Made by a program: the position numbers and the translations under genes. From positions 5,567-69,566 of the forward strand of contig JAEWMH010000003.1 of NCBI GenBank assembly GCA_023393235.1: a DNA stretch of 64,000 nucleotides, given 5' to 3'. A model generated the notes under the pieces. It was given only the letters and a program-made list of their open reading frames with translations, searched no databases and was not told the origin of the DNA. Below, piece after piece: positions 52,780 to 62,033 of this stretch; the first letter of the stretch is position 1, and each line of letters opens with the position of its first letter. The stretch is from Bacillota bacterium (lineage in GTDB: Bacteria; Bacillota; Bacilli; Paenibacillales; NBRC-103111).

Positions 52780-53850
52780 CTACGTGGTCCGCCGCTGGAT
52801 GAAATATTGGGACACATGGGAGAACACCACCTTCAGCACCGCAAAAAACGGCACCGCCAGAATCAGCCCCGCCACCCCGGCTACCTGTCCGCCTACTAAC
52901 AAGGCGAAGATGATGAGCAGCGGATGCATATGCAAGGACCGCCCCACCACTTGGGGCGATATGACGTTACCCTCCAGAAGCTGGCAGATCCAATTGACCA
53001 AAAGCACATAAAGCACCATTTTCCACGAGATGGAGGCTGCCATCAGCACTCCCGGTGCCGCGCCCAGATACGGGCCCAGGTAAGGAATAATGTTGAATAC
53101 CGCTACTACACAGGCCAGAAGGAGCGGGTATTCCATACCGATGAGCCAATACCCGATATATGCCATTACTCCGATAATGATGCAGACCAGAAACTGCCCT
53201 CTTATGTAGCTGCCTAACGCCTCGTCGATTTCGAACAGGAGACGGGTGATATGGCGGCGGTGTTTGCGCGGGACCACAGCCAGTACCGTTTTTTCGATCA
53301 GCTGAAAGTCCTTCAGAATATAAAAGGCCACAAACGGCACAATCAGCGCCACAAACAGCACGTTCAGCTTGCTGCCAATTCCGTTGAGATAGTTGGCAAC
53401 CCAATCGGAGACACCCTGCTCCAGCCGGAACAACGAATTGTTGATGCCGCTGCGGATACTATCGGGCAGCATTTCGCTGTCGTTGAACTGGTCGATCATC
53501 CCCTGCGCCCGCATGGTGAATTCCGGCATATGTTCATTGAGCTCCGTGAGCTGGTTCATAAACATGGGAATGCCGTTCATGAGAATCACCGTGAGCGAAC
53601 CGAGAAACGTGACATATATCAAAAGCACCGCCACTGTCCGCGGCACTCTCCTCCGGTTCAGCAGCACCACCACAGGATTCAGCACATACGAAATGATCAT
53701 GGCGATAATAAACGGCGCCAGCACCGCCTTGGCAAAGCTGAATATACCTCCCAGAATGGGCCGGACCAGCCAGAGCATGTACACGATCAGAAGCCCCAGC
53801 AGAGCATAAATCAGGATTCGAAACCGTTTGGTGGACCAGAATGGCTCCAT
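52780..53850 (-). CDS. AI-2E family transporter (YrrI-like)
   Basis: 356 residues from the ATG at 53850 (GGAGG six bases upstream). About eight membrane helices with the family pattern (GGIFSFAKAVLAPFIIAMIISY, ILKDFQLIEKTV, GPYLGAAPGVLMA). Despite the family name, members are diverse and some act as Na+/H+ or metabolite exporters. In B. subtilis yrrI lies next to alaS; here about 8.3 kb of other genes intervenes. Confidence 0.9.
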   Translation of the reverse strand: MEPFWSTKRFRILIYALLGLLIVYMLWLVRPILGGIFSFAKAVLAPFIIAMIISYVLNPVVVLLNRRRVPRTVAVLLIYVTFLGSLTVILMNGIPMFMNQLTELNEHMPEFTMRAQGMIDQFNDSEMLPDSIRSGINNSLFRLEQGVSDWVANYLNGIGSKLNVLFVALIVPFVAFYILKDFQLIEKTVLAVVPRKHRRHITRLLFEIDEALGSYIRGQFLVCIIIGVMAYIGYWLIGMEYPLLLACVVAVFNIIPYLGPYLGAAPGVLMAASISWKMVLYVLLVNWICQLLEGNVISPQVVGRSLHMHPLLIIFALLVGGQVAGVAGLILAVPFFAVLKVVFSHVSQYFIQRRTT

Positions 53851-54046
53851 GGTAGCCTCCCCCCCTTTTGTCATGGTATGTCCCTTCCGCCGGACAGACT
53901 CCTTTAGTGTAGTATATGTTGCCCTGGGGGAATTAAACCTGGAAGGGACAAAACAGGGGGAACTGGAGCAGCCGGGGCCGCCAACGCCAAAAAAGCCCTG
54001 GCGCCTTAAAGGCGTGGGCTTTTACAGCAAGCGAAGATCAGACAGG

Positions 54047-54262
54047 TCAGTTGGCCTGAATTTGCTCCGCAATGAATTCGTCTTCAAAGAAGAGATCGTC
54101 CAGAGAGCTGAGCGTACCGTCCTCTTCCACCTGATAAACGGACATTTTGTCACCGTTTACCGTCAATTCAATGAAGCAGCCCCAGCAGTAAAACTGGTGG
54201 GAGCCAATTTTTCCGATATCCCGGGAATTGCAGTTGGGACATTGCATTGTCAAATCCATCAC
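54047..54262 (-). CDS. Small zinc-ribbon protein
   Basis: Up to 71 residues. CPNC near the start and CWGC 18 residues later form a two-knuckle zinc ribbon, followed by an acidic C-terminal tail. Start uncertain: GTG, ATG, TTG and ATG codons lie within 15 bases, and AGGGTGAT best fits the TTG at 54253 or ATG at 54247. It lies between yrrI and yrrD on the same strand. Function unknown. Confidence 0.75.
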   Translation of the reverse strand: MMDLTMQCPNCNSRDIGKIGSHQFYCWGCFIELTVNGDKMSVYQVEEDGTLSSLDDLFFEDEFIAEQIQAN

Positions 54263-54322
54263 CCTGTTCCGTAAAATAAATTGCTTCTTTCATCCGCATG
54301 CGTGTAAGCAGGTGTTCCTTCC

Positions 54323-54820
54323 CTACGGGCTGCCCGCCGGCTGGCTGGTCCGCACCGTAATGGCGTCTTCGCCCCGCATAGCACCCGGCGGAACGGGAAT
54401 CCTTCGCCTTCCCTCCTGCAAGTCTGTCAGAATTCCGTCCGACAGCTCCAGGCCTACTATAGAGTCTTCCATTTTTTCTGAAAAATAAACATCCTCCAAA
54501 CGCCCCATCTGGATTCCTTCTACGGAAACCATAGGCAAACCCTTCAGCTTCTGCTTGCCCCATCCTAACAAACTGGTGTCAGGAAAGGATTTGAAGGGAC
54601 GGACGGATGCTGTGCTGTTGATGATTACCGCGTCCTCCCCGATGGAAACCAGGGCATTCCACTCTACATAGCGGGCGGCATTGAACCAGGATTTGTACTC
54701 CAGGACGATGCCGCGGAGCTTCCAGGCGCCGGTCACCAGCACATCCTTAACCGTCCCGACCCGTTTGCCGGTGACGATATCCATAACAGGCAACCCCAGC
54801 AGATTGCACACGCTCCTCAT
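54323..54820 (-). CDS. PRC-barrel domain protein (YrrD-like)
   Basis: 165 residues from the ATG at 54820 (AAGGAGG eight bases upstream). Two PRC-barrel units: about 1-75 (LLGLPVMDIVTGKRVGTVKDV) and about 85-150 (GLPMVSVEGIQMGRLEDVYF). Members are small cytoplasmic proteins of uncertain role, some sporulation-linked. It lies downstream of iscS. Confidence 0.88.
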   Translation of the reverse strand: MRSVCNLLGLPVMDIVTGKRVGTVKDVLVTGAWKLRGIVLEYKSWFNAARYVEWNALVSIGEDAVIINSTASVRPFKSFPDTSLLGWGKQKLKGLPMVSVEGIQMGRLEDVYFSEKMEDSIVGLELSDGILTDLQEGRRRIPVPPGAMRGEDAITVRTSQPAGSP

Positions 54821-54946
54821 GTACGATTCCTCCTTTTTGCCCACATCGGCTGCTTGTCCACTCAAGCATAGGGTGCGGCATTTAAGAAGAATTATCCTAA
54901 GGTTAAAAGGAAGCGGAGAACTGTGGGTATATCAAGTGCCATTTCA

Positions 54947-56107
54947 CTATTTACGCAACCGTTCCACAATGGTTCCAACTTTTTCGCAGGTAATTTCAAT
55001 CTCTTCGAAAGTTGTTTGCGGTCCGAAGCTGAAGCGGACGGCGGAGGCTGCCACATCCTGCGGAAGCCCCATAGCCGTAAGCACATGGGACAATTCCAGG
55101 GATCCGGAGGTGCAGGCGGAGCCGCTGGCCGCAGCAATTCCCTCCAGATCAAGCCGCATCAGCAGGGTTTCTGTGGCGCAGCCCGGGAAGCTTACATGGA
55201 GGATATGGGGCAGACGGTCCTCCGGACGGGAGGGCCCGTTTACAATGAAGCCCTCTGCGCCTAATCTGGCCTCCAGGCCGTGGAGCATACAGGTGCGCAG
55301 CTCCTCCATCCGATGGCGTTTGTCTTCCATGGTTTCCACTGCCAGCCGGAGTGCTTCGGCAAAACCTGCAGCAGCAGCCACATCCTCGGTTCCTGCACGT
55401 TTCCTTCTTTCCTGGGCCCCTCCATAGATAAGCGGGGACAGGTGAATCCGGGAGGAACAGTACAAGGCCCCGATGCCCTTAGGGCCACCCAGCTTATGGG
55501 CCGAGAAGCTCATCAGGTCCACCGGCAGCGTAGACAGGTCAATAGGCACCAGGCCGGCTGCCTGGACTGCATCCACATGGAAGGGGATACCCCGGCTTCT
55601 GGCCAGGAGTCCGATCGCGGAAACAGGCTGAACGGACCCTACTTCATTGTTTCCGTACATAACGGAAATCAGCAGAGTCCTGGGGGTAATGGCCGCTTCC
55701 ACGTCTTCTGTCGAAATCAATCCGGAACGGTCGGCAGGCAAATAGGTGACCTCGTATCCGGCTTGCTCCAGCTTCTCACAGGCATGCAGCACCGCATGAT
55801 GCTCCACCGCTGACGTGATGATATGGTTCTTGGGACCGGCAGGCAGCGGAGCCAGCCCGAAAATGGCGGCATTGTCGGCTTCCGTGCCCCCTCCGGTGAA
55901 AATCAGCTCCTTGGGTGCACAGTGAAGCAGCCCGGCGATAGTTTCCCGTGCGCGGGACAGGACGGCCCGGGCATCCCGCCCAAAACGGTGAAGGCTGGAA
56001 GGATTGCCGTATTGCTCCCGGAGGAGCGGCAGCATCGCATCCAGCACTTCAGGCAATAGCGGCGTTGCCGCCGCATGGTCCAGATAGATGGGGTTCATGA
56101 AATCCAT
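54947..56107 (-). CDS. iscS: Cysteine desulfurase (YrvO-type)
   Basis: 386 residues. The pyridoxal phosphate Lys is in SFSAHKLGGPKG, and the active Cys loop is in SGSACTSGSLELSHVL. It supplies sulfur to MnmA for tRNA 2-thiouridine, as YrvO does in B. subtilis; mnmA lies close by on the opposite strand. It is cotranscribed after cymR, whose stop codon falls in the palindrome at 56118-56136. A Met at 56098 is an alternative start. Confidence 0.93.
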   Translation of the reverse strand: MDFMNPIYLDHAAATPLLPEVLDAMLPLLREQYGNPSSLHRFGRDARAVLSRARETIAGLLHCAPKELIFTGGGTEADNAAIFGLAPLPAGPKNHIITSAVEHHAVLHACEKLEQAGYEVTYLPADRSGLISTEDVEAAITPRTLLISVMYGNNEVGSVQPVSAIGLLARSRGIPFHVDAVQAAGLVPIDLSTLPVDLMSFSAHKLGGPKGIGALYCSSRIHLSPLIYGGAQERRKRAGTEDVAAAAGFAEALRLAVETMEDKRHRMEELRTCMLHGLEARLGAEGFIVNGPSRPEDRLPHILHVSFPGCATETLLMRLDLEGIAAASGSACTSGSLELSHVLTAMGLPQDVAASAVRFSFGPQTTFEEIEITCEKVGTIVERLRK

Positions 56108-56117
56108 ACACCTTCTA

Positions 56118-56136
56118 TTTTACATTAAATGTAAAA
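56118..56136. promoter_or_regulatory. Perfect palindrome at the cymR-iscS junction
   Basis: TTTTACATT-A-AATGTAAAA spans the cymR stop codon and the 10 bp before the iscS start region. It may form a small hairpin in the mRNA or bind a dimeric regulator. Confidence 0.5.
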
Positions 56137-56544
56137 CATGTAATTATCCATCTTGCCTTCATCATGGAATTCAATGAGGTTGGCCAAGGTGGTGGAATCC
56201 AGCACCTCTGCGATGGCATCCCGGATGCGGATCCACAGATCACGCTTCGCCGGATCATCCTCCTCGGTGAAATCCACCGGGCTGATGGGTCCCTCCAGCA
56301 CACGGATAATGTGGCCGGCGGTAATCTCCTCGGCATTCTTGGAAAGAATATATCCGCCGTATGCCCCGCGGATGCTCTTCACCAAACCCGCATTCCGCAG
56401 GGGGGCGATAAGCTGCTCCAGATAATGCTCAGAGAGGCGGTGCTTCTCGGCAATGCTCTTCAGGGAGGTCGGACCTTCCCCGTTTTTGGCTGCAAGTTCC
56501 ATCATAATGGTAAGGCCATAACGGCCTTTAGTTGATATTTTCAA
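56125..56544 (-). CDS. cymR: Rrf2-family cysteine metabolism repressor CymR
   Basis: 139 residues from a TTG at 56544 with GAGGTGG upstream. An N-terminal winged helix (MKISTKGRYGLTIMMELA, then LKSIAEKHRLSEHYLEQL) is followed by the Rrf2 dimerisation region. It lacks the three Cys residues of iron-sulfur Rrf2 members such as IscR, consistent with CymR, which represses cysteine synthesis with CysK as partner. iscS follows in the same operon. Confidence 0.92.
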   Translation of the reverse strand: MKISTKGRYGLTIMMELAAKNGEGPTSLKSIAEKHRLSEHYLEQLIAPLRNAGLVKSIRGAYGGYILSKNAEEITAGHIIRVLEGPISPVDFTEEDDPAKRDLWIRIRDAIAEVLDSTTLANLIEFHDEGKMDNYMFYI

Positions 56545-56800
56545 GAGAACGCCACCTCAATCGACTGTTCTTGTTTTCGCTCCAGTGGTCGGGTCTGTCT
56601 CTTACCAGCATGTCCAGACAGTCCGGAATTCAAATCCGCTGATAACCGATTTTTTTATCCACATCGTTATTATGTTATCACAATGAAGAGGTTCTTGGGA
56701 ACTCCAGTATGACAACTTCATGAAAAAAATGCTTCTGTTTTAGAAAAATGGTACAATAGGAGGTATTGCATATTTCCCACACGAAAGGTCTGGCGAAACC

Positions 56801-57898
56801 ATGATGAAAGCACCACAAGATACACGGGTTGTCCTGGGCATGTCGGGAGGCGTGGACTCCTCGGTTGCCGCTCTTTTGCTGAAGCAGCAAGGGTATGACG
56901 TCATCGGCGTTTTCATGAAAAACTGGGATGATACCGACGAATTCGGCCATTGCACCGCGGAGGATGACGCCGAGGATGTGCGCCGGGTGGCGGAAAAAAT
57001 CGGCATTCCCTACTATACCGTCAACTTTGAAAAGCAGTATTACGATAAAGTCTTCGCCTATTTCCTGGAGGAATACCGCCGGGGTCGGACGCCCAACCCG
57101 GATGTGATGTGCAACCGGGAGATCAAGTTCGGCGAATTCCTGCAGAAGGCGCTGGACCTGGGAGCCGATTATATTGCCACCGGCCATTATGCCCAGGTGG
57201 ATCAGCAGGATGGGGTGTACCGACTCCTCCGGGGCAATGATCCCGGTAAGGATCAGACCTACTTCCTTAGCCCCCTGAACCAATACCAGCTGAGCAAGGC
57301 CATGTTCCCCATCGGCCATCTGCCCAAGCCGGAGGTGCGCCGGATTGCCGAGGAGGCTGGCCTGGCCACCGCCAAAAAGAAGGACAGCACCGGCGTTTGC
57401 TTTATCGGCGAACGCAACTTCAAGGAATTCCTGAGCCAATACCTGCCTGCCCAGCCGGGAGAAATGCGTACCTTGACCGGTGAACTGAAAGGACGGCATG
57501 AGGGGCTCATGTACTACACCCTCGGGCAGCGCCAGGGTTTGGGTATCGGCGGCTCCGGCACAGGGGAACCCTGGTTCGTGGTGGACAAGAACCTGGAGAC
57601 GAATACCCTGATTGTCGCCCAGGGGGATGATTCCCACTTATACTCCGTGGGCTTAACCGCTACGGGCTTCAACTGGATTCCGGGAAGAACTCCCCCGGAG
57701 TTGTTGAGGTGCACCGCCAAGTTCCGCTACCGCCAGCCCGACCAGCCGGTGACGGTTCATATTTCAACCGAGGACGGCACCTGCCGGGTGGAATTCGCCG
57801 AGCCCCAGCGGGCGGTAACCCCGGGGCAGATCGTCGTCTTCTACGACGGCGAGGTCTGCCTGGGCGGCGCCACCATCGACAAGATCATCCGGAAGTAA
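56801..57898 (+). CDS. mnmA: tRNA-specific 2-thiouridylase MnmA
   Basis: 365 residues. PP-loop GMSGGVDSS, catalytic Cys in MCNREIKFGEF and STGVCFIGERNF. It thiolates U34 of Lys, Glu and Gln tRNAs using sulfur from the cysteine desulfurase at 54947. Unlike in B. subtilis it is divergent from cymR-iscS. A TACAAT lies at about 56750 as a possible -10. A terminator follows. Confidence 0.95.
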   Translation: MMKAPQDTRVVLGMSGGVDSSVAALLLKQQGYDVIGVFMKNWDDTDEFGHCTAEDDAEDVRRVAEKIGIPYYTVNFEKQYYDKVFAYFLEEYRRGRTPNPDVMCNREIKFGEFLQKALDLGADYIATGHYAQVDQQDGVYRLLRGNDPGKDQTYFLSPLNQYQLSKAMFPIGHLPKPEVRRIAEEAGLATAKKKDSTGVCFIGERNFKEFLSQYLPAQPGEMRTLTGELKGRHEGLMYYTLGQRQGLGIGGSGTGEPWFVVDKNLETNTLIVAQGDDSHLYSVGLTATGFNWIPGRTPPELLRCTAKFRYRQPDQPVTVHISTEDGTCRVEFAEPQRAVTPGQIVVFYDGEVCLGGATIDKIIRK

Positions 57899-57924
57899 AC
57901 CGTTCAGCAACCCTATGTGCAGCC

Positions 57925-57968
57925 GACTGCCTCTCTAAGCCTAAACAGCTTGGGAAGGCAGTTTTTTG
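57925..57968 (+). terminator. Terminator after mnmA
   Basis: ACTGCCT...AGGCAGT followed by six T residues. Confidence 0.82.
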
Positions 57969-58009
57969 TGGGACGGGCGGATCACGCTTCCTTTTGGAGA
58001 CGTTTGTGT

Positions 58010-58070
58010 CGGGGGCTCCCCCACAAGTATTCGGAATCCGCTTCGAAGCATGGACTTCACTTTTGGGGGA
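58010..58070 (-). repeat. CCCCCAAAAGTGAAG hairpin repeat, copy A
   Basis: On the minus strand it reads CCCCCAAAAGTGAAG, then GCTTCGAAGC, then ATTCCGAATACTTGTGGGGG and GCCCCCG. It matches copies B and C at 61891-62018 over about 60 bp, including the inner GCTTCGAAGC palindrome. It lies six bases beyond the stop codon of the lipoprotein at 58076 and may act as its transcript end. Confidence 0.8.
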
Positions 58071-58075
58071 TTTAT

Positions 58076-58807
58076 CTATATTGTCCACTGGTTGCGGACC
58101 AGCCCCGTTAAATACCACGCGCCACCCTTCTCCTCGAAAACCAGAATCAGGCTGGCCCAGTCCATCCCCTGCACCTTCGGATCAAAGCCGCTGAAATAAT
58201 ACTCCACAAAATGGCTGCCGGGATACACCTCCTTGATGTTATTGACGGTGTTCCCCTTGCCAATCGGTTCATCATAAGCGGACTTCTCCGGCTTGGCGTA
58301 ATCATGGTTGTACAGGAATTTGTCGTAGAACTGGGCAAAGGTCAGCTTGATGGGCTCTCCGGAGCCGTCGTATGATCCCCAAGTTCGCACGGTTTTGTCA
58401 TCCTGAAGACGTTTAATCTCTTCCCGGGTCAAGACCACGTCCTGCTTCGTGTCCACATGGACGTAAGGAGACATCCGCACGCCCTTATCCGGATGTGCGG
58501 CAAGGGCCAATGCAGCCCAGTCCCGCTCCTTCAGGGCGGTGACGGCTTTGGCTGCGGCAGCCTCCACCTGCTGCCGGACCTCTCCGGCGGAGGCCGGAGC
58601 TGCCGATGCGGCAATGGATGCAGCCGGGGATGCAGTGGCCGCCGGGGCGCGGCTCTCCGCAGGAGCGGGAGTTGCAGGAGCAGCGGATGGCGCTGCAGAG
58701 ACAGTGGCTGCCGGAGCCGGGATGGTGCCGGTAGCCACTGGGGCGGAGCCGCCTTGACACCCGGCGGCCAGCGTCAGCAAGAGCAAACTTGCGGCGATGA
58801 TTTTCAT
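58076..58807 (-). CDS. Putative lipoprotein, unknown function
   Basis: 243 residues. Lipobox LAAGCQ, then a long Ala/Pro/Ser-rich linker (about 25-80), then a soluble domain of about 160 residues starting VRQQVEAAAAKAVTALKERD and containing YVHVDTKQDVVLTREEIKRLQ split over positions 115-135 and HFVEYYFSGFD. The C-terminal domain is seen in other Paenibacillus/Bacillus surface lipoproteins without assigned role. It is a lone gene. Confidence 0.75.
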   Translation of the reverse strand: MKIIAASLLLLTLAAGCQGGSAPVATGTIPAPAATVSAAPSAAPATPAPAESRAPAATASPAASIAASAAPASAGEVRQQVEAAAAKAVTALKERDWAALALAAHPDKGVRMSPYVHVDTKQDVVLTREEIKRLQDDKTVRTWGSYDGSGEPIKLTFAQFYDKFLYNHDYAKPEKSAYDEPIGKGNTVNNIKEVYPGSHFVEYYFSGFDPKVQGMDWASLILVFEEKGGAWYLTGLVRNQWTI

Positions 58808-59192
58808 GCTGAATCTCCTCTCCTTTGGCTGCTTGCATACATTATGGACGGCAAACAGCAGACGAAAGTTACAAACGGATGATTATTTAGACTACTTGCG
58901 AAAAAAGGGACCAGTATCCCTTTCGATACCGTGTTGCAGACAGACGTTCTGTTATTTTCAAATTCACCCCCTTTTTGAACATTTCGCGGACCTACGGTCC
59001 TCCAAAACGGATAACCATCCCCCCATTTTTTACCCAACTTTCCCTGCTTATGCAATAAACAGCTCATATCCACTTGGTCGCCAGATATCCGTGTCTGCCG
59101 TTATTCCCGAGAAGGACCGGAGAATTTATGGTAAAATAAACGGAGTGCGCCTTCGGGCCGCAACGCAAGTATCCTTTAAGGTGGCGAAGGTA
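58808..59192. other. Intergenic gap between lipoprotein and rarA
   Basis: 385 bp between divergent genes. No additional gene, strong hairpin or recognised riboswitch was seen. The frame of rarA stays open through much of it but lacks a start with a ribosome binding site. Confidence 0.6.
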
Positions 59193-60458
59193 ATGGATTT
59201 ATTCTCAATGCAGCAAGAACCCAAGGACGAAAGCTTCAAGCCGCTGGCGGAGCGTATGCGTCCTCTCACTTTAGATGAATATACCGGACAGGAGCATCTG
59301 GTAGGCAAGGGCAAATCCCTTCGTGTGCTGATCGAAACGGACCGGGTCCCCTCCATGATCCTCCAGGGGCCTCCCTCCTCCGGCAAAACCACATTGGCCA
59401 CCATCATCAGCCAAATGACCAAATCCAACTTCATCAAGCTCAATGCCGTTTCCCTGGCCATTGCCGAGCTGCGCAAAACCTTTGACGAAGCCCGCGACCA
59501 ACTTCATCTTTACGGAAACAAAACCATTGTAATGATAGACGAAATTCATGCCTTGAAAAGCAATATCCAGGAAGCCCTTCTGCCCGTTGTAGAAAATGGA
59601 ACTATCATCCTTGTTGGCTGCACGACGGAGAGCATTCACCATGATATCATCCCGCCTCTGGTATCCAGGTGCCGGGTGTACAGATTAAATTCTTTTTCCA
59701 CGGATAACATCCGGGACATTCTTAAAAGAGCTATGGCGGATAAGGAGCGGGGGCTGGGCGGCTCCGGAATCTCATTGTCGGAGGAAGCATTGGACTATCT
59801 GGCCGATATCTCAAACGGTGATGTGCGCAATGCGCTGAATGCCCTGGAGGCAGCCGCATATTCCCTTCATGGCACGGATACGCTGGAGCTGCGCCATGTT
59901 CAGGAGGCGTATTCATTCCGCCTGAACGGCATAACCACCAGCGACCGGTACAATCTGACCTCTGCCCTGTGCAAATCCATGCGTGGCGGCCAGACGGATG
60001 CGGCCATGTACTGGCTGGCGCGCCTTCTCTACAGCGGTGTGGACCCGGAATATATTGCCCGGCGGATCGTGGTCCACTCCACAGAGGATGTGGGCATGGG
60101 CAATCCGGTTGCTTTGCAGATGGCTTTGGCCGCCAAGGATGCCGTGCTCTTCGTGGGGATGCCGGAGGCGCGGATGGCGCTGGCCCAAGCGGTGATCTTC
60201 ATCTGTGAAAGCCCCAAATCCAACAGTGCCTATAAAGCCATTAACGGCGCCTTGGAGCTGGTGGCACGTTCCCCTGCATATGAAGTTCCCGAGGATATCC
60301 GGGACGGCAGCAAGTCATACCGGAATCCCATTGACAACCCTGGCGCATCTAACCAGTATCTGCCACTTGAGCTGGGCAAAACCCGCTTTTACAGGCCGCA
60401 TAACAGCGGTACGGAGGGCAAAATTTATGCACGGTACAAGGAGCAGGGAAGGCTTTAG
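59193..60458 (+). CDS. rarA: Replication-associated recombination protein RarA (MgsA, YrvN)
   Basis: 421 residues from the ATG at 59193 (AAGGTGG eight bases upstream). AAA+ ATPase with Walker A GPPSSGKTT (SS where most members have GT), Walker B VMIDEIHAL, sensor and a C-terminal MgsA oligomerisation domain (GGQTDAAMYWLARLLYSG). It acts at stalled replication forks with SSB and RecA. In B. subtilis yrvN is beside cymR; here a lipoprotein gene and mnmA lie between. Confidence 0.93.
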   Translation: MDLFSMQQEPKDESFKPLAERMRPLTLDEYTGQEHLVGKGKSLRVLIETDRVPSMILQGPPSSGKTTLATIISQMTKSNFIKLNAVSLAIAELRKTFDEARDQLHLYGNKTIVMIDEIHALKSNIQEALLPVVENGTIILVGCTTESIHHDIIPPLVSRCRVYRLNSFSTDNIRDILKRAMADKERGLGGSGISLSEEALDYLADISNGDVRNALNALEAAAYSLHGTDTLELRHVQEAYSFRLNGITTSDRYNLTSALCKSMRGGQTDAAMYWLARLLYSGVDPEYIARRIVVHSTEDVGMGNPVALQMALAAKDAVLFVGMPEARMALAQAVIFICESPKSNSAYKAINGALELVARSPAYEVPEDIRDGSKSYRNPIDNPGASNQYLPLELGKTRFYRPHNSGTEGKIYARYKEQGRL

Positions 60459-60522
60459 GGAACCTGCTCCGGTTCTAACGGATAAACGGAGATAACATCA
60501 TTTTTTCGGGGAGGAAAAAGAG

Positions 60523-60759
60523 TTGGCCATTATTCTTAGATTGGCGGGAATTGCAGCGGCACTTACGGGGATTATTGCCGGTATTGCCAAGGGGCGGGAT
60601 ATTCTGTACACCGTAACCGAAGCGGCCGGTTCACCCGTTAATCATTATGGCTTCCAATTCGGCGAAGCGGCGATATGGTGGATCGGCGGTATTGCTCTGG
60701 GACTGGGGCTTTATGCACAAGGCATCATTCTGGACCGGCTGGAGGAACTCCGGCGGTAG
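60523..60759 (+). CDS. Small membrane protein, two helices
   Basis: 78 residues from a TTG with GGAGG eight bases upstream. Helix 1 is about 3-22 (Gly/Ala-rich), helix 2 about 47-68 (IWWIGGIALGLGLYAQGII). It is a typical small Paenibacillus membrane protein of unknown role. It follows rarA by 64 bp and ends at a bidirectional terminator. Confidence 0.75.
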   Translation: MAIILRLAGIAAALTGIIAGIAKGRDILYTVTEAAGSPVNHYGFQFGEAAIWWIGGIALGLGLYAQGIILDRLEELRR

Positions 60760-60763
60760 TAAT

Positions 60764-60804
60764 ATGAAGACCCTGCACCGGCAAGTGCAGGGTCTTCTTC
60801 TTTT
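60764..60804. terminator. Bidirectional terminator between small membrane gene and trpS
   Basis: A 13-bp perfect stem, GAAGACCCTGCAC paired with GTGCAGGGTCTTC, with T residues after it on the plus strand. Confidence 0.9.
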
Positions 60805-61801
60805 AGCGGCTGCGGCTGAAATAATCCATGCCCATGGCCTCCCGCACCTCGCCCATGGTTACAGCAGCAATGCGGCGGACCTTTGCGGTGCCGGCCTGCA
60901 GAATGTCGTCAATGTCACGCGGCCGCACCGCATAATCGGCCCGTCGCTCACGCATGGGGGCAAGTAACTCCTCCAAGGCCAGCCGCAGCTGCTCCTTGCA
61001 CGCCGTACAGCCTACAGTCCCCGCTTCGCAATTCTCCCGGATGTCCGCAGCCCCCTCCGGCCGGAAGGCCCCATGATAAGCATAGATAGGACAAATGTCC
61101 GGATGTCCCGGATCATTTTTATGAATCCGAGCCGGGTCGGTTTTGGCTTTGCGGAGCTTCAGCGCCAGCTCTTCAGAACTGCAGTCCAGCTCAATGGCGT
61201 TGCCCAGGCTTTTGCTCATTTTGGCCTCCCCATCCGTCCCTACCAGCCTCGGCACCTCGCTGACCAGCGCCTGGGGCTCAACCAGCACCGGTTTGTACAG
61301 CTCGTTGAACCGGCGCACTACCTTGCGGGCCAGCTCCAAGTGGGGCAGTTGGTCCTCCCCTACCGGAATAAGCGCTGCCTTGCAAAAGGCGATATCCGCC
61401 GCTTGGCTCACCGGGTACCCGAGAAACCCGTAATACATCTCATCCAAACCTGCACCTTTGGACTCAGCCTTCACCGTAGGGTTATGCCGCAAGGTGTTTA
61501 CCGTAACCAGCATGGAGAAAAACATGGTCAGCTCGGCAATTTCCGGCACCATGGATTGGACAAAAATAGAGGTTTTGTTCGGATCGATTCCTGCCGCCAG
61601 GTAATCCAGCGCCATCTCCTTCAACGAGCAACTGATCAGCTCCGGCCGTTCAAAATGGGTGGTTAACGCCTGCACATCCGCCAGCATCACAAAACATTCA
61701 TGCTCCTCCTGCAGCGCCACCCGGTTTTTCAAACTTCCGGCGTAATGGCCCAGATGCAGCTTGCCGGTGACCCGGTCCCCTGTTAATACACGATTTTTCA
61801 T
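60803..61801 (-). CDS. trpS: Tryptophan--tRNA ligase
   Basis: 332 residues. Class I motifs: KLHLGHYAGSL (HIGH region) near residue 14 and AKMSKSLGN (KMSKS). GGGAGGAAG precedes the ATG. It charges tRNA-Trp. Transcription starts about 550 bp upstream at 62356 and passes a Trp-type T-box and two hairpin repeats before the gene. Confidence 0.95.
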   Translation of the reverse strand: MKNRVLTGDRVTGKLHLGHYAGSLKNRVALQEEHECFVMLADVQALTTHFERPELISCSLKEMALDYLAAGIDPNKTSIFVQSMVPEIAELTMFFSMLVTVNTLRHNPTVKAESKGAGLDEMYYGFLGYPVSQAADIAFCKAALIPVGEDQLPHLELARKVVRRFNELYKPVLVEPQALVSEVPRLVGTDGEAKMSKSLGNAIELDCSSEELALKLRKAKTDPARIHKNDPGHPDICPIYAYHGAFRPEGAADIRENCEAGTVGCTACKEQLRLALEELLAPMRERRADYAVRPRDIDDILQAGTAKVRRIAAVTMGEVREAMGMDYFSRSR

Positions 61802-61890
61802 GGTAACTTCCTCCCGAATTATTATTTATGCTTACCTGTTTCCGGCACCAGCCCCAGCCATCATCCATGGCCATCACCCCCAATCAAGAT

Positions 61891-61950
61891 TCCCCCAAAA
61901 GTGAAGCAAAAGCTCCGCAGCTTATTCCGATTACTTTTGGGGGTGCCCCC
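61891..61950 (+). repeat. CCCCCAAAAGTGAAG hairpin repeat, copy B
   Basis: Begins TCCCCCAAAAGTGAAGCAAA and ends ACTTTTGGGGGTGCCCCC, so the ends form an 11-bp stem. In the middle the palindrome is degenerate (GCTCCGCAGC for GCTTCGAAGC). It is in tandem with copy C at 68-bp period, within the trpS leader. Confidence 0.85.
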
Positions 61951-61958
61951 GTATTGAT

Positions 61959-62018
61959 TCCCCCAAAAGTGAAGCAAATGCTTCGAAGCCTATTCCGATT
62001 ACTTTTGGGGGTGCCCCC
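61959..62018 (+). repeat. CCCCCAAAAGTGAAG hairpin repeat, copy C
   Basis: The same element with an intact inner GCTTCGAAGC. End stems CCCCCAAAAGT and ACTTTTGGGGG are perfect. It lies 15 bp after the T-box terminator on the trpS transcript. Confidence 0.85.
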
Positions 62019-62033
62019 GGCATCGCCCAATAA

